A DNA stretch of 64,000 nucleotides, from assembly GCA_936920625.1 (NCBI GenBank), contig CAKZHC010000050.1:25476-89475 (forward strand), written 5' to 3'. Both the position numbers and the translations under genes were made by a program. Source of the stretch: an uncultured Enterobacteriaceae bacterium (GTDB taxonomy: Bacteria > Pseudomonadota > Gammaproteobacteria > Enterobacterales > Enterobacteriaceae). Shown here in pieces: positions 8,049 through 17,188 of this stretch. The stretch's first letter is position 1. The number at the start of each line of letters is the position of its first letter. Below the pieces are notes generated by a model, which was not told where the DNA came from, searched no databases, and worked only from the letters and a program-made list of their open reading frames with translations.

Positions 8049-8986
8049 GGTAGATGCTATGTTTCCTAAAAATAAGGTGATTATTTTATACGGATTAGAG
8101 AGGAAAAATACCAGCCGTGTCTCTGATTTACTGACATTTTATTCTGTCACAGCCGATGGTCCTGTTTTCATCTGGAACGGATATGCTGTCAGTGTATTGA
8201 CTTAGTAGTGTAAATGTAGAGGCTGCGTGCGATTCTGTGTGGATAATTATTTGTACAAATTGGCGCGAGGGAGGGTATCTGGCAAGGGTACAATCAGCAT
8301 CATCTGGTAAATGCATGTGGAGGTTTTTTTGCCCGTTGTTTAGCTGGGAAGGCTTCTCAGAGGGGGAGGAACAGTCGTATTGATATAACTACCCATTCAT
8401 AGGTAAATAAGCATACTCACTTAATAATATTACGAAGCAGGGGATATTTTTTACTTCTAGTATAGAAGTATATGAATATGAGATATATCATTTCTATACA
8501 GTTATTTATATTTTTTATAGCAATATGCTATTGAACTTAGCACGAATTGAAACGATTATTTTATTATGTATTTTTTATTGTTATTATAAGCCCAGCGTTC
8601 AAAGAATATTTAATTTATCATCTGGTGTTTAAGAAGGTAATTATTGCTTGTTGCTTAGTCCAAAATTAATTGTTGAAAACAAAAATTGTATATACTATAT
8701 TGTTAGTCATTAAGAAAATTATGACTTTTAATAAGTGGCATATCATAAGGCTGTTGCCCTTATATTTGTTTTGATACGGCGTGTTATCTTCTGACAATGA
8801 ATATTAATAAGTAAGTTAATAGTGAGGCTGATGAAGAGTCACTATAGTTGCGCGAGCAGTATTAATATCACTGTGTTTTATGGAAAAATATATTGTAATT
8901 GTTACCAAATAAATAAATAAATAAAAATATGATGTAAATTTTCAAATAAAACATATTTAATAATATTTTTTTGGCCGGAGTAACTT
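8049..8986. other. AT-rich intergenic region upstream of urease
   Basis: About 940 bases, strongly AT-rich from 8400 on, with no gene supported. Short open frames on the minus strand (about 8130-8316) have no family signature. No ureR-type AraC regulator is present. It probably contains the ureA promoter: several TATAAT-like boxes occur in 8690-8960 but no single one stands out. The left island boundary should lie here. Confidence 0.5.
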
Positions 8987-9289
8987 ATGCAATTAACCCC
9001 CCGAGAAATTGAGAAGCTGATGATTCATACATTAGCTGATGTCGCATTAAAGCGTAAATTAAAAGGAATTAAACTTAATTATCCTGAAGCAGTAGCCATT
9101 ATCTCTTCTGTAGCTCTTGAGGGTGCCAGGGAGGGGAAAACTCTCGAGGAGGTAATGAATGATGCGCGGCAGGTATTATGCCGCGATGATGTTATGGAGG
9201 GGGTTGCTGAGCTTATTCCACACGTGCAGATTGAAGCTATTTTTACCGACGGAAGTCGTTTGGTGACAGTTTATGATCCTGTTCAGTAA
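8987..9289 (+). CDS. ureA: Urease gamma subunit UreA
   Basis: 100 aa, the standard UreA length. It opens MQLTPREIEKLMIHTLADVA and ends with the conserved VQIEAIFTDGSRLVTVYDP block. UreA is the small structural subunit of the nickel urease complex that hydrolyses urea to ammonia and carbamate. GGAG lies 6 bases before the ATG. It is the first gene of ureABCEFGD, separated from ureB by 46 bp. Separate gamma and beta subunits are the common bacterial arrangement, unlike the fused Helicobacter UreA. Confidence 0.98.
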   Translation: MQLTPREIEKLMIHTLADVALKRKLKGIKLNYPEAVAIISSVALEGAREGKTLEEVMNDARQVLCRDDVMEGVAELIPHVQIEAIFTDGSRLVTVYDPVQ

Positions 9290-9335
9290 TATTTAGGAAA
9301 AATATAAAAGATTATTGTTAATAAAGGAATTTATA

Positions 9336-9755
9336 ATGGATAAAAATCAGCAAGAAAGTATGATCCCTCTGGGTGGCTATATTTTGTCAGAGGCCCCAAT
9401 TACATTTAATGAAGAACGTCCAGTAACAACATTAAAAGTACGCAATACGGGCGATCGCCCAATTCAAATAGGTTCCCATTTCCATTTTTTTGAAGCCAAC
9501 AAGGCATTAAAATTCAACCGTGGTGCAGCTTATGGTAAACGTCTTAATATTACGTCTACTACAGAAGTTCGTTTCGAACCCGGTGATGAAATTAAGGTTA
9601 ATTTGATTCCCTTTGAGGGAAAACAGACTATCTACGGTTTTAATAATCTGGTTGATGGCTGGGTTGGTAATAGTCCTGTGGCATCAGATGAAAGAGTGCA
9701 AAAGAAGTTGGCTATTAAGCAGGCAATAGAGCTGGGTTACAAAACGCTCGATTAA
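9336..9755 (+). CDS. ureB: Urease beta subunit UreB
   Basis: 139 aa from the ATG at 9336, which has AAAGGA about 7 bases upstream; an upstream in-frame start at 9315 lacks that support. Core motifs are IPLGGYILSE, TLKVRNTGDRPIQIGSHFHF and FEPGDEIKVNLIPFEGK. The C-terminal extension (about residues 110-139, ending AIELGYKTLD) makes it longer than the roughly 106-aa Klebsiella form and closer to the long Yersinia/Morganella-type UreB. It packs against UreC in the urease trimer. Confidence 0.97.
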   Translation: MDKNQQESMIPLGGYILSEAPITFNEERPVTTLKVRNTGDRPIQIGSHFHFFEANKALKFNRGAAYGKRLNITSTTEVRFEPGDEIKVNLIPFEGKQTIYGFNNLVDGWVGNSPVASDERVQKKLAIKQAIELGYKTLD

Positions 9756-9788
9756 TATCGGTGCTATAACAATATAAAGGGATACATA

Positions 9789-11504
9789 ATGCCAACAATT
9801 TCCCGGCGTGAATATGCCGAATTTTTTGGCCCGACAACCGGTGATAAAATTCGTCTGGGTGATACTCAATTATTTATTGAAATAGAAAAAGATCTGCGCG
9901 GTTACGGTGAAGAGGCAGTTTATGGCGGTGGTAAATCACTGCGGGATGGTATGGGGGCGGACAACCGGCAAACCAGTAGTCATGTACTCGATTTGGTTAT
10001 TACCAATGTCACTATTGTAGATGCTTTTCAGGGGGTGATTAAAGCTGATGTCGGCATCAAGGCTGGGAAAATTTTCGATATCGGTAAAAGTGGCAACCCG
10101 GATGTAATGAACGGCGTAACACCGGGTATGGTGGTAGGGGTCAGCACAGATGTCATTTCTGGAGAGCATCTGATTTTAACGGCTGGTGGTATTGACACAC
10201 ATGTGCATTTTATCTCACCTCAGCAGGCTGAGCATGCACTTTCCAGCGGTATAACCACTTTCTTCGGTGGTGGAGTTGGTCCTACAGATGGCTCTAACGA
10301 TACTACGATCACTGCTGGTCCATGGCATATAAATCGTATGTTACAGGCTATTGAAGAGCTGCCGGTCAATGTTGGTATATTAGGAAAAGGCCATGCCTCT
10401 CATCCCGTACCACTTATCGAACAGGTTACTGCCGGGGTTGCAGGTTTCAAGGTACATGAAGATTGGGGAGCAACCAATTCGGCACTGCGCAACTCGTTGC
10501 GGGTGGCGGATGACATGGATATTCAGGTAGCGGTACATACCGATAGTCTGAATGAGGGGGGTTATGTTGAAGACACCATCGAAGCATTCGAGGGTCGCAC
10601 CATTCATACCTTTCATACAGAAGGTGCTGGCGGAGGACATGCACCAGATATTATCAAAGTAGCCTCTCAAATGAATGTGCTACCCAGTTCGACAAATCCC
10701 ACCTTGCCTTTTGGCATTAATACTCAGGCTGAGTTGTTCGACATGATAATGGTCTGTCACAACCTTAATCCACGCATACCCGCTGATGTGGCTTTTTCAG
10801 AAAGCCGCGTTCGCCCGGAAACTATTGCGGCGGAAAATGTTTTGCACGATATGGGCGTACTATCCATGTTTTCCAGCGATTCTCAGGCAATGGGGCGGGT
10901 TGGGGAAAACTGGCAGCGTATCATGCAAACGGCCCATGCAATGAAGATGGCACGAGGTAAATTACCAGAAGATTCAGGGCATAACGACAATTTCCGCGTG
11001 CTGCGTTATATAGCAAAAATCACCATCAATCCAGCCATCACGCAAGGCATAAGTCATATATTGGGCTCGGTGGAAGCTGGCAAAATGGCTGATCTGGTAC
11101 TGTGGGAACCCCGTTTCTTTGGTGCTAAACCAAAGCTCGTTATCAAAGGTGGCATGATCAACTGGGCAAGGATGGGTGATCCCAATGCATCGTTGCCCTC
11201 CCCGCAACCCGTTTTCTATCGCCCCATGTTTGGGTCAATGGGTAAATTGTTGCAGGAGACCTGTATCACCTTTGTCTCTGGTGCTGCTCTGGCTGATGGG
11301 ATTAAGGAAAAGCTAGCGCTTGAACGTCATGTCATGGCGGTACGTAACTGTAGGACCATCTCTAAAGAGGATATGGTACTCAACGCGCTGACACCACGCA
11401 TTGATGTCGATACTGAAACTTTCGCCGTTAAAGTCAATGGACAGTATGCCACAGTCGATCCGATCAACACCGCAGTGCTCAACCAGCTCTATTTCTTTGG
11501 TTAG
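9789..11504 (+). CDS. ureC: Urease alpha (catalytic) subunit UreC
   Basis: 571 aa. All active-site residues are visible: HVH at 138/140 and H250, H276, D364 as nickel ligands; K221 in GFKVHEDWG as the lysine that becomes carbamylated; and the flap C323-H324 in MVCHNL. Each is offset by +4 from Klebsiella numbering. With UreA and UreB it forms the cytoplasmic urease that hydrolyses urea. No truncation or missing residue is seen, so the enzyme should be active if nickel is loaded. It begins 33 bp after ureB with an AAAGGG ribosome-binding site. Confidence 0.98.
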   Translation: MPTISRREYAEFFGPTTGDKIRLGDTQLFIEIEKDLRGYGEEAVYGGGKSLRDGMGADNRQTSSHVLDLVITNVTIVDAFQGVIKADVGIKAGKIFDIGKSGNPDVMNGVTPGMVVGVSTDVISGEHLILTAGGIDTHVHFISPQQAEHALSSGITTFFGGGVGPTDGSNDTTITAGPWHINRMLQAIEELPVNVGILGKGHASHPVPLIEQVTAGVAGFKVHEDWGATNSALRNSLRVADDMDIQVAVHTDSLNEGGYVEDTIEAFEGRTIHTFHTEGAGGGHAPDIIKVASQMNVLPSSTNPTLPFGINTQAELFDMIMVCHNLNPRIPADVAFSESRVRPETIAAENVLHDMGVLSMFSSDSQAMGRVGENWQRIMQTAHAMKMARGKLPEDSGHNDNFRVLRYIAKITINPAITQGISHILGSVEAGKMADLVLWEPRFFGAKPKLVIKGGMINWARMGDPNASLPSPQPVFYRPMFGSMGKLLQETCITFVSGAALADGIKEKLALERHVMAVRNCRTISKEDMVLNALTPRIDVDTETFAVKVNGQYATVDPINTAVLNQLYFFG

Positions 11505-11523
11505 TGGTTAGGAGTTACAACAG

Positions 11524-12123
11524 ATGATTGTGATTGAAAAAATACTCGGCAATATTAAAAAAGAGCCACTCTGGCAGCAGCGGTTATCAAAAGCGCATAC
11601 AGATATCGTAGAACTTCATTCATGGGAAGCGCACAAAAGTCGTTGCAGGAAAATCACGCGTGATGGCCTGGAATTAGGTATTGCACTTGAACGTCATCAG
11701 ACGTTAGTTGATGGCGATATCCTGCAATGGGATCAGCAACAGCATCGTGCTGTGATAGTGCAAATAACGTTGCGCGATGTGATGGTCATTGATGTTAAGC
11801 CACTGCTGGCTACTGACACGCCAATGGTGCTCAGGACGGCTTTTGAGCTAGGACATGCTCTGGGTAATCAACACTGGAAAGCCGTCATAACAGACCACCA
11901 AATTTACATTCCACTCACAGTATCAGCCAGCATCATAATAGAGTCAGTGATAAAAACTCATGATTTTCAATCACTAAGATATAATATTGTGAATGGTGAA
12001 AGCATTCTGCCTCATTTGACACAGCGTGAAGCCCGCTTGTTGTTTGGCGGAGCAGAAGAGGACAACACCCATGTTCATGTTGATACCACACTCGCAGGTC
12101 AGCCAGTGAAACATCAGCAATGA
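11524..12123 (+). CDS. ureE: Urease nickel metallochaperone UreE
   Basis: 199 aa. The N-terminal domain begins MIVIEKILGN, and the central peptide-binding and metal domain carries the conserved GHALGNQHWKA and LPHLTQREARLLFGGAEE segments. UreE delivers Ni2+ to apo-urease through UreG. The His-rich C-terminal tail typical of Klebsiella is nearly absent: only a few His remain in HVHVDTT..HQQ, so nickel storage capacity should be low. The stop overlaps the ureF ATG (ATGA), indicating translational coupling. Confidence 0.95.
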   Translation: MIVIEKILGNIKKEPLWQQRLSKAHTDIVELHSWEAHKSRCRKITRDGLELGIALERHQTLVDGDILQWDQQQHRAVIVQITLRDVMVIDVKPLLATDTPMVLRTAFELGHALGNQHWKAVITDHQIYIPLTVSASIIIESVIKTHDFQSLRYNIVNGESILPHLTQREARLLFGGAEEDNTHVHVDTTLAGQPVKHQQ

Positions 12124-12803
12124 ACTCGCTGCAATTAATCAGAATACTACAGTTCGCCGATTCAGTATTGCCAGTGGGGGCTTTTGCTTTTTCCAACGGG
12201 GTAGAGTCGGCGGTGCAGGCTGGCATTGTGCATGATGCCGCCAGTTTGCAGGCATTTACCCACACAGTTCTTCAGCAGGCAGCGGTTAGTGACGGGCGCG
12301 CAGTAGTGGCCGCTTGTCTGGCGCTTCGGGCAGGTAAACGTGAGGTATCGCGTGCCTGCGACTGGGCGTTATTCAATCGTAAGTTAAACGAAGAAAGCCG
12401 CATGATGGTCGTGCGGATGGGCAAGAAACTGGCTGAACTGGCGGTAGCAACAACTGGTGACCCACTAACAAACTGGTGGCTTGAGCAAATCAACAGTCAG
12501 CAAACTCCGGGCACCTATCCAGTAACGCAAGCTATTGTAATGACTGCCTTAGGGATTAGTCCACGTGATGTGATGGTGATGCATCAATATGGTGTGGCAA
12601 TGACGATCCTCAGTGCCGCAATGCGCCTGATGCGCATCACCCATATTGAAACTCAGCATATTTTGTTTCAGCTCAGCCAGGAAATTGATGTTTTTTGCGA
12701 TGAGGCCGAATGCGGTATCGGACAGATGGCTTCTTATGCCCCCATCATTGATGTGCTGGCCGCGCTACACGTTAGTGCTTTTACCCGTTTATTCAGCAAT
12801 TAA
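12120..12803 (+). CDS. ureF: Urease accessory protein UreF
   Basis: 227 aa. It begins NSLQLIRILQFADSVLPVGAFAFSNGVE, the conserved UreF opening (D.xLPVGxFxxSxGLE), and has an all-helical body. UreF forms the UreD-UreF-UreG activation complex with apo-urease and gates GTP hydrolysis by UreG. It overlaps ureE by 4 bp and its TAA overlaps the ureG ATG (TAATG). Confidence 0.95.
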   Translation: MNSLQLIRILQFADSVLPVGAFAFSNGVESAVQAGIVHDAASLQAFTHTVLQQAAVSDGRAVVAACLALRAGKREVSRACDWALFNRKLNEESRMMVVRMGKKLAELAVATTGDPLTNWWLEQINSQQTPGTYPVTQAIVMTALGISPRDVMVMHQYGVAMTILSAAMRLMRITHIETQHILFQLSQEIDVFCDEAECGIGQMASYAPIIDVLAALHVSAFTRLFSN

Positions 12804-13459
12804 TGGTGCAAGGAATCACACAAGTGAAAAAAATTACCCGAATAGGCATCGGTGGCCCGGTTGGCTCGGGCAAGACGGCGATCATTGAAGTGATTACGCC
12901 GCTCCTGATTCAGTATGGAATAAACCCGCTCATCATCACTAATGACATTGTGACAATAGAAGATGCTATGCAGGTAAAACGCACGCTGAAAGGTATTCTG
13001 GACGCGGAAAAAATCCTTGGCGTTGAAACCGGGGCCTGTCCGCACACCGCAGTACGTGAGGATCCTAGCATGAATATTGCTGCGGTAGAGGAAATGGAAG
13101 CACGATTTCCAGAAAGTGATGTAGCGCTGATTGAAAGCGGCGGAGACAATCTTACGCTAACCTTTAGTCCGGCACTGGCAGATTTCTATATCTATGTTAT
13201 TGATGTTGCCGAAGGTGAGAAAATACCCCGCAAGAATGGCCCCGGGCTGGTACAGGCCGATATTCTGCTAATCAATAAGATCGATCTGGCTCCATATGTA
13301 GGCGCCAGCCTGGAGGTAATGGAGCGCGACACCCGACTGGTCCGCGGCCAGCGACCTTATATTCTTACCAATTGCAAAACTGGTGAAGGCATAGCATCAC
13401 TGGTGGAGATGATCATGCATGATTTCTTGTTTATCCGTCCGCAGCAGCCGGTGATATGA
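12803..13459 (+). CDS. ureG: Urease accessory GTPase UreG
   Basis: 218 aa. The P-loop GGPVGSGKTA is near residue 15. The nickel-binding CPHT motif follows in GACPHTAVREDPS, then ESGGDN, the VAEGEKIPRKNGPG block and NKIDL guanine-specificity motif. UreG uses GTP to load nickel and CO2 into urease. The ATG at 12803 overlaps the ureF stop; a GTG at 12824 with AAGGA upstream is an alternative start. It overlaps ureD by 4 bp. Confidence 0.97.
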   Translation: MVQGITQVKKITRIGIGGPVGSGKTAIIEVITPLLIQYGINPLIITNDIVTIEDAMQVKRTLKGILDAEKILGVETGACPHTAVREDPSMNIAAVEEMEARFPESDVALIESGGDNLTLTFSPALADFYIYVIDVAEGEKIPRKNGPGLVQADILLINKIDLAPYVGASLEVMERDTRLVRGQRPYILTNCKTGEGIASLVEMIMHDFLFIRPQQPVI

Positions 13460-14403
13460 CACGAGGAGATGAAGCGATAAAGCGCACCAACGAGCTGGGT
13501 GTGACCGCGCCTGAACTGGCTAACTGCCAGGATGAGCCACCGCAAATGGCTAGTGGTGTGGTAGGGAAAAGTGGCTATCTGGCACTGGAATTTATCCGCA
13601 GCGGGCAACGCAGCATTGTCAAGCAGATTGAGCGGCGAGCTCCTTTACTGATTCAGCGTGCACTTTATTGGGATGAGATGCTGCCGCATATGCCGTGTGT
13701 ATTCATCATTATGACATCAGGCTGTGTTGTACAAGGGGATCGATTGGCAGTCGATGTACATATTGCCCCAGATGCATCTGGGCATCTGACGACTCAGTCG
13801 GCGACTAAAATCCATGGAATGAAGCACAACTATGCTGTGCAGACACAGATGCTGGCCCTTGAGAAGGGCAGCTATCTGGAGTTCATACCTGATCCTGTAA
13901 TACCACACTGCGGTTCACGGTTTTTAACCGATACGCAAATCATTATCCACCCCACAGCCACGCTGCTTTATTCTGAAATTGTGATGTCAGGGCGTAAGCA
14001 CCACCAAAACGATGGGGGATTCAGGTTTGATATCTATTCTTCATCTGTCAGCGCCAGCTCTTCCAATGGGCAATCGTTATTTATTGAACGCTACGTGCTG
14101 ACACCCGCATCGCAGCCGCTAAATCGCGTTGGCGTAATGGGGCCATTCGATGTGCTTGGTAATGTAGTCTTACTAACACCGGCTGAGCACCACCAGAGAA
14201 TTGCAGAACGCATAGTTCCTCGTTATGACGAAGTCTCAGGGGTGGCCTGGGGTGTCAACTGGTTACCGAATAAATGTGGCCTGATATTTAAAGTGCTGGG
14301 GCGGGAATCCTGGCAGGTCAAAGAGGCAATCCGCCTATTCTGGCGCGTGGCGCGCGAGGAGATCCTGAATGTAACGCTGCCACCGCCATTTATCTGGCGC
14401 TAA
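13456..14403 (+). CDS. ureD: Urease accessory protein UreD (UreH)
   Basis: 315 aa. UreD signatures include QRALYWDEMLP, the VVQGDRLAVDVHIAPDASGHLTTQSATKI region and the RFLTDTQIIIHPTATLLYSEIVMSGR segment. UreD is the scaffold that binds apo-urease and recruits UreF and UreG. The order ureABCEFGD matches Yersinia, Morganella and Photorhabdus-type clusters rather than the ureDABCEFG order of Klebsiella. It is the last gene of the overlapping run. Confidence 0.95.
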   Translation: MTRGDEAIKRTNELGVTAPELANCQDEPPQMASGVVGKSGYLALEFIRSGQRSIVKQIERRAPLLIQRALYWDEMLPHMPCVFIIMTSGCVVQGDRLAVDVHIAPDASGHLTTQSATKIHGMKHNYAVQTQMLALEKGSYLEFIPDPVIPHCGSRFLTDTQIIIHPTATLLYSEIVMSGRKHHQNDGGFRFDIYSSSVSASSSNGQSLFIERYVLTPASQPLNRVGVMGPFDVLGNVVLLTPAEHHQRIAERIVPRYDEVSGVAWGVNWLPNKCGLIFKVLGRESWQVKEAIRLFWRVAREEILNVTLPPPFIWR

Positions 14404-14672
14404 TGGGCAGGCAGGAGGCAGTAAACAGCAACTGCGCTGAAATTGTATGAGCTAAAACACAGAGTGGTTAATAAGCAGTAGATTTTTTTAGAGCCATATT
14501 TTAGTGTTAACAGATCGGAGGTCAGAGGTCTGATAGCTTTAAACAACATTTAGCTGTTCATCAGGCACCAATTTTCCAACCCACGATCCATTAAGCGATT
14601 GCGATTGATAAGCGGCAGTGATGTACCTGCTAGTTATTTTTATCTTCAAATTTATCAATATGGAGGGATGAT
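14404..14672. other. Spacer between ureD and the nickel permease gene
   Basis: 269 bases without a gene. No clear terminator or operator is seen, so the permease may have its own promoter or be read through from the urease operon. Confidence 0.4.
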
Positions 14673-15716
14673 ATGGGTGCAATTCTGGAAAAATTTAGTG
14701 GTAAAACAGGAAAAAGGACAGTCTGGCTGTTGTCGGGATTAGTGCTGGTGAATGCTGCTATATGGGGGGTGACATTTATGATCTTCAGAGACAATACCAC
14801 CCTGATGACTACAGCGCTGCTAGCTTATAGTTTTGGCCTGAGACATGCGGTAGATGCAGATCATATTGCTACTATCGATAACGTAACACGCAAACTAATG
14901 GAACAGGGGAAAATGCCACTAACGGTGGGAACCTTTTTTTCGCTTGGTCACTCCACTATTGTGGTGCTGGCATCGATGACCATTGCGGCTACGGTAGCGA
15001 AGTTTAGCAATCAGATGGAATGGTTTCAGAAAAATGGTAATTTGATAGGGACGTTGACTTCCTCACTGTTTTTGTTGATTGTGGCGTTTGTTAATCTGAT
15101 TGTACTGGTTTCCGTGAGGTCTACCTTCCGTCAAATCAAAGCAGGTAAACTGCCACGGGAACAACAATTAGATAAATTGATTGGTAATGGGGGTTTTCTG
15201 GCACGATTTTTACGCCCGCTATTTAATCTGGCAAATAAAAGATGGCATATATATTTGCTGGGCTTTCTGTTTGGACTTGGGTTTGATACTGCTACTGAAG
15301 TCGGATTATTGGGAATATCAGCTGCCAGTGGTCTTCAGGAAATAAATCTCTGGTACATTATGTTGTTTCCAGCATTATTTTCAGCTGGAATGGTGTTGGT
15401 TGATACTATTGATAATCTAATCATGGTTGGTGCCTACGGCTGGGCATTCTCAAGACCAATTCGTAAACTATATTATAATATGGTGATCACTGCTTTGTCG
15501 GTTATCATTGCTCTGTTTATTGGCGGTTTGGAAGCGCTGGGACTTATTGTGAATAAACTAAACCTTTCAGGCGGGATGTGGGATAAAATAAATCATCTCA
15601 ATGAACATTTTAGCGAGATGGGGTTCTGGATTATTGGTATATTCATTGTCTTCTGGGTGATCTCTTTAATGAATTATCGCTTACAGAAATATGATAAATT
15701 AAGAATAAAAATATAA
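14673..15716 (+). CDS. nixA: NiCoT-family nickel/cobalt permease (HoxN/NixA type)
   Basis: 347 aa with about eight hydrophobic segments. The family signature RHAVDADHIATIDN is at residues 57-70 in the second membrane segment. Other family motifs are FSLGHSTIVV, LGFLFGLGFDTATE and SAGMVLVDTIDN..MVGAYGWAF. NiCoT permeases import Ni2+ with high affinity across the inner membrane. Its place right after ureABCEFGD makes urease metallation its likely role. GGAGG precedes the ATG at good spacing. Metal specificity (Ni or Co) cannot be read from the sequence. Confidence 0.93.
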   Translation: MGAILEKFSGKTGKRTVWLLSGLVLVNAAIWGVTFMIFRDNTTLMTTALLAYSFGLRHAVDADHIATIDNVTRKLMEQGKMPLTVGTFFSLGHSTIVVLASMTIAATVAKFSNQMEWFQKNGNLIGTLTSSLFLLIVAFVNLIVLVSVRSTFRQIKAGKLPREQQLDKLIGNGGFLARFLRPLFNLANKRWHIYLLGFLFGLGFDTATEVGLLGISAASGLQEINLWYIMLFPALFSAGMVLVDTIDNLIMVGAYGWAFSRPIRKLYYNMVITALSVIIALFIGGLEALGLIVNKLNLSGGMWDKINHLNEHFSEMGFWIIGIFIVFWVISLMNYRLQKYDKLRIKI

Positions 15717-15865
15717 AAGACTGTTGTATTTTAAAATTAAATTTCAATAACAGATATAATATTATTTATAGAGGTTTATTTATGTTACATTTAACAAAAT
15801 TAAATTATAATCAAATAATATATTGAAGCTGATTGAGCTAAATTTGTTTAGCAAACAGGTATTGA

Positions 15866-16015
15866 ATTGAAAAGGTCAACCAGCACCAGCCGGCCGACGA
15901 TTCTACACTTTCAGGAGGTTTACTGGCGGTTTTTCATCGGTGGATGGTAGCAGGAGAACAGCACTACACCATTCTGCATGATTGGGTAGGGCAACTACTT
16001 ACGGTAAAACGATAA
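15866..16015 (+). pseudogene. Coding remnant between nickel permease and greB
   Basis: An open stretch without a start codon, bounded by TGA at 15863-15865 and TAA at 16013-16015. It reads as plausible protein (LSGGLLAVFHRWMVAGEQHY and HDWVGQLLTVKR). It looks like the C-terminal end of a protein whose 5' part is gone, perhaps a TetR-type regulator, but this is only an impression. The rest of 15717-16038 is AT-rich and holds nothing else I can support. Confidence 0.3.
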
Positions 16016-16038
16016 GGAAATTTACGGTGAAAATGTGG

Positions 16039-16515
16039 CTATTTTTTATACTCAATAGAAACTACTTCCCAGCATTTTATGCCCTCTGGTGTTTTAACTT
16101 TTGCCTCATCGCCTACACACTTCTTAAGCAAAGCACGTGCCATAGGAGAATCTACTGATATATAATCTCTGTTTTCACCATATATTTCTTCCGGCCCAGC
16201 AATTCGGAAATGCTTTTCATTCCCATTGTCATTCTTTATGGTAACCCACGCGCCAAAGAAAATACGTCCTTCCTGCTCTTTAGCATAATCCACAACCTGC
16301 CATTCTGACATTACTTTGCGCAAAAAATGTATTCTTTTGTCTATCTGACGTAATACTCTTTTATTATAAGTATAATCTGCATTTTCTGATCGGTCACCAA
16401 GACTGGCTGCCCATGAAACAATTTTAGTTATCTCAGGTCGTTTATGGTTCCATAAATAGTCATGCTCATTTTTAAGCCTGTCATAGCCCTCTCGTGTGAT
16501 AATTTTAGTTGGCAT
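16039..16515 (-). CDS. greB: Transcript cleavage factor GreB
   Basis: 158 aa, the usual GreB length. An N-terminal coiled coil carries the conserved GDRSENADYTYNKRVLRQID (the acidic tip that reaches the RNA polymerase active site), and the C-terminal FKBP-like domain ends with SPMARALLKKCVGDEAKVKTP. GreB rescues backtracked RNA polymerase by stimulating RNA cleavage. It is divergent from ompR, as in relatives, but is separated from tex by the urease island. Confidence 0.97.
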   Translation of the reverse strand: MPTKIITREGYDRLKNEHDYLWNHKRPEITKIVSWAASLGDRSENADYTYNKRVLRQIDKRIHFLRKVMSEWQVVDYAKEQEGRIFFGAWVTIKNDNGNEKHFRIAGPEEIYGENRDYISVDSPMARALLKKCVGDEAKVKTPEGIKCWEVVSIEYKK

Positions 16516-16805
16516 AACAAAGCCTCTTCATCAAAAATAAATATTATAGTGACAAACTTCTTAGTGTCAATGTCACTGAGACAGAATAACAGCATAAATA
16601 TTATCAACATTAAGTACTAACAGGGGGTATATATTACATTCTATGAGAATTAATTGATTATAATTAACAGGTTTCTTATTAAATAAATATAATTATCGCA
16701 GGCAAACTTGTTTAATTATTAATGCTAACAGATAAATCTATCACCAGGGCTTTTTCTTCCTGATTATCATAAAAAACATTAATGAAATTTAATTAAAATT
16801 TTAGT

Positions 16806-16811
16806 TATAAT
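16806..16811 (+). promoter_or_regulatory. Candidate -10 box (TATAAT)
   Basis: A perfect TATAAT, 6-10 bases before the start of a structured segment that ends in a terminator. The matching -35 is weak (ATGAAA-like at the right spacing), so activity is uncertain. Confidence 0.3.
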
Positions 16812-16816
16812 CCTTC

Positions 16817-16922
16817 CTGATAAGCTACGTGCGGCTGCGGGTACGTGGAATCGCTTGTTAGAACAGTAACAATGCAGTTAAAGGCGCCCTGTTACTAGCT
16901 TGAGCGGGGGGCGTATTTTTTT
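16817..16922 (+). ncRNA. Candidate small RNA or attenuator in the greB-ompR spacer
   Basis: A segment of roughly 105 bases between a TATAAT box and a T-run. It can form a stem from TACGT/ACGTG near its 5' end and a perfect 7-bp hairpin AGTAACA (16865-16871) / TGTTACT (16890-16896). CGCCC in that hairpin's loop can instead pair with GGGCG of the terminator, giving mutually exclusive folds or a pseudoknot. It is G/C-rich compared with its AT-rich flanks and has no ORF. I do not recognise a known RNA family. Confidence 0.3.
16885..16922 (+). terminator. Rho-independent terminator in the greB-ompR spacer
   Basis: CGCCC (16885-16889) pairs with GGGCG (16909-16913) over a long loop, followed by TA and seven T residues. 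On the plus strand it would end a transcript that begins upstream of ompR, not ompR itself, whose ATG is 270 bases further on. Confidence 0.55.
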
Positions 16923-17188
16923 GTCATAATCAGGGCCATTTAATTATTAGATAACATCAGCAATTTTACAGAGCACAACGGGCATCAGGTTTGTTAATAT
17001 GCACAATGGGTGGTACTGCTACAGAAGCTAACGCTGAGGTGGTGAATCCCAGTCATGGGATAACTCCTTGTTTAATATGCTTTGTAACAATTTCACCCGG
17101 AATGTAAACCATTATCAATTGTAACGATGACATGGATATTTTAAAAATTAGGAATTCAGGTAATAGAGCTCATTAAGAGGTTAATTAG

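Noticed and set aside
8128..8316. 62-codon minus-strand frame upstream of tex
   Set aside because: No ribosome-binding site, no recognisable protein features, and composition not coding-like.
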